DNA of 42,449 nucleotides from an uncultured Alistipes sp. (GTDB lineage: Bacteria > Bacteroidota > Bacteroidia > Bacteroidales > Rikenellaceae), in assembly GCA_900550375.1 (NCBI GenBank), contig URRP01000022.1, positions 1 through 42,449 on the forward strand, given 5' to 3'. Below, in pieces: positions 41,501 through 42,449 of the stretch. The notes beneath the pieces were generated by a model, which was not told where the DNA came from, did not search any database, and saw only the letters and a program-made list of their open reading frames with translations. The position numbers were made by a program, and so were the translations under genes. Within the stretch, counting starts at the first letter, position 1, and each line of letters starts with the position of its first letter.

Positions 41501-42449
41501 ATGGCAACATACAATTATACACCCGCCGATTTCAAATCGGATCAGGAGGTCAAATGGTGCCCCGGCTGCGGCGACCACGCCGTGCTGAATGCCGTACAGC
41601 GCGCCATGCCCGAAATCGCCGACGCGCTCGACACACCGCACAACCGATTCGTCTTCGTCTCGGGCATCGGCTGCTCGTCGCGTTTCATCTACTACATGAA
41701 GACCTTCGGATTTCACACCGTTCACGGCCGTGCCAACGCTGTGGCGACAGGCGTCAAGGTAGCCAATCCCGACCTGAGCGTCTGGGTCTGCACGGGCGAC
41801 GGCGACTCGCTGGCCATCGGCGGCAATCACTTCATCCACGCCATCCGGCGCAACGTCGACCTCAACTGCATCCTCTTCAACAACGAGATCTACGGTCTGA
41901 CCAAAGGACAGTACTCGCCTACGACCAAGCTGGGCAAAGTCACCAAGACCTCGCCCTACGGCACGATCGAGAAGCCGTTCAACCCGGGTGAACTGGCCAT
42001 CGGCGCCAAAGCGACCTTCTTCGCCCGCACGATCGACGCCGACGTGGAGCAAACGAAGAACTGTCTGATAGCCGCCGCCCGCCACAAGGGGATGTCGGTG
42101 GTCGAATGTTTGGTCAACTGCGTGATCTTCAACAATAAGACCCATGCAGATTTTGCCGGCGACAAAGCCACGCGCGCCGAACACACCATCGTGCTGCGTC
42201 ACGGCGAAAAGATGCTTTTCGGCGCAAATCGCGAGAAGGGACTCGTGCGCGAGAACGGCAAACTGAAGGCGGTAACCGTCGGCGAAGGGGGCTACACGCT
42301 CGACAAAATCCTCACGCACGACGCACACGAGCACGACACCTCGCTGCACCTCATGCTTGCAGCGATGAAATACCCCGATATGCCGGTTGCCGTGGGCGTG
42401 ATCCGCGACGTGGAGGCTCCCACCTACGAGACAGAGGTGGCCCATCAGG
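41501..42449 (+). CDS. korB: 2-oxoacid:ferredoxin oxidoreductase, beta subunit (partial)
   Basis: The first 316 residues are present; the gene runs off the window end. VKWCPGCGDHAVLNAVQ (Cys 20 and 23) matches the conserved start of thiamine-diphosphate-binding beta subunits. The cofactor block is GDGDSLAIGGNHFIHAIRRN followed by LFNNEIYGLTKGQYSPTT, with the Mg-binding G-D-G and N-N residues. Together with the upstream gamma-alpha subunit it forms the KorAB enzyme, which transfers electrons from 2-oxoacid oxidation to ferredoxin in anaerobes. The 3-bp gap to korA indicates one transcript. Confidence 0.95.
   Translation, partial: MATYNYTPADFKSDQEVKWCPGCGDHAVLNAVQRAMPEIADALDTPHNRFVFVSGIGCSSRFIYYMKTFGFHTVHGRANAVATGVKVANPDLSVWVCTGDGDSLAIGGNHFIHAIRRNVDLNCILFNNEIYGLTKGQYSPTTKLGKVTKTSPYGTIEKPFNPGELAIGAKATFFARTIDADVEQTKNCLIAAARHKGMSVVECLVNCVIFNNKTHADFAGDKATRAEHTIVLRHGEKMLFGANREKGLVRENGKLKAVTVGEGGYTLDKILTHDAHEHDTSLHLMLAAMKYPDMPVAVGVIRDVEAPTYETEVAHQ

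Noticed and set aside
1..42449. tRNA or rRNA genes
   Set aside because: No GGTTCGAATCC-type T-loop or acceptor pairing was found in the intergenic regions by eye; short tRNAs could still be missed.

Overview
The window looks like a chromosomal segment of a GC-rich gut Bacteroidales, most likely Alistipes or a close Rikenellaceae relative. Three things support this. At least 15 genes are preceded by the Bacteroidetes promoter signature (TAnnTTTG at -7, often with TTTG or TTG about 19-21 bp upstream). The families are characteristic of the phylum: DUF2723/GT117, TlpA-like and DUF5106 lipoproteins, an InaA-type LPS kinase and 2-oxoacid:ferredoxin oxidoreductase. Purine-rich Shine-Dalgarno sequences are largely absent. 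The genus is inferred from style, not from a database match.

Layout. 1-4.2 kb: the 3' end of speA, then on the minus strand a LacI-type regulator, an AspT/YidE-type antiporter and a small outer-membrane barrel. 4.3-8 kb: a small GNAT protein, a thioredoxin-like lipoprotein, an LPS-kinase-like protein and a divergent AraC regulator. 8.1-11.5 kb: a guaB-DUF3795-guaA purine operon. 11.6-16 kb (minus): a soluble PAS histidine kinase, a GRP-family sugar transporter with a LacI-type operator over its start site, and an acyltransferase-3 membrane protein. 16.5-18.1 kb: rubrerythrin and a DUF5106 lipoprotein. 18.4-21 kb: gadC-glsA, a glutamine-based acid-resistance pair. 21-24 kb (minus): the operon cysS - TIR/2TM protein - sugar O-acetyltransferase, the last two coupled by a GTGA overlap. 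24.2-26.4 kb: a small secreted protein and a sodium-pump decarboxylase beta subunit with a small membrane partner. 26.5-31.7 kb: a TlpA-like lipoprotein, then a tandem promoter repeat driving a large DUF2723 protein. 31.8-35.2 kb: a prophage-like remnant (orphan terminase large subunit, a 96-residue protein, a self-cleaving S24/XRE repressor with a divergent operator region). 35.8-38.5 kb: a repeat-rich surface lipoprotein with a G9 tract in its coding region. 39.6 kb to the end: korA and partial korB.

The most notable signals are these. (1) The G9 tract at codons 53-55 of the surface lipoprotein: either a one-base loss or a one-base gain gives a stop within three codons, which is what an ON/OFF phase-variation switch needs. 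(2) Two tandem 60-bp promoter-bearing hairpin repeats before the DUF2723 gene, whose stems differ by two compensatory base-pair changes. (3) A family of dispersed head/tail elements ending in a short hairpin whose sequence changes but whose pairing is kept. (4) A TIR-domain membrane protein placed between housekeeping genes. (5) An orphan terminase with intact catalytic motifs, beside a complete-looking repressor switch but with no other recognisable phage gene. No CRISPR array, tRNA, rRNA or transposase was seen.
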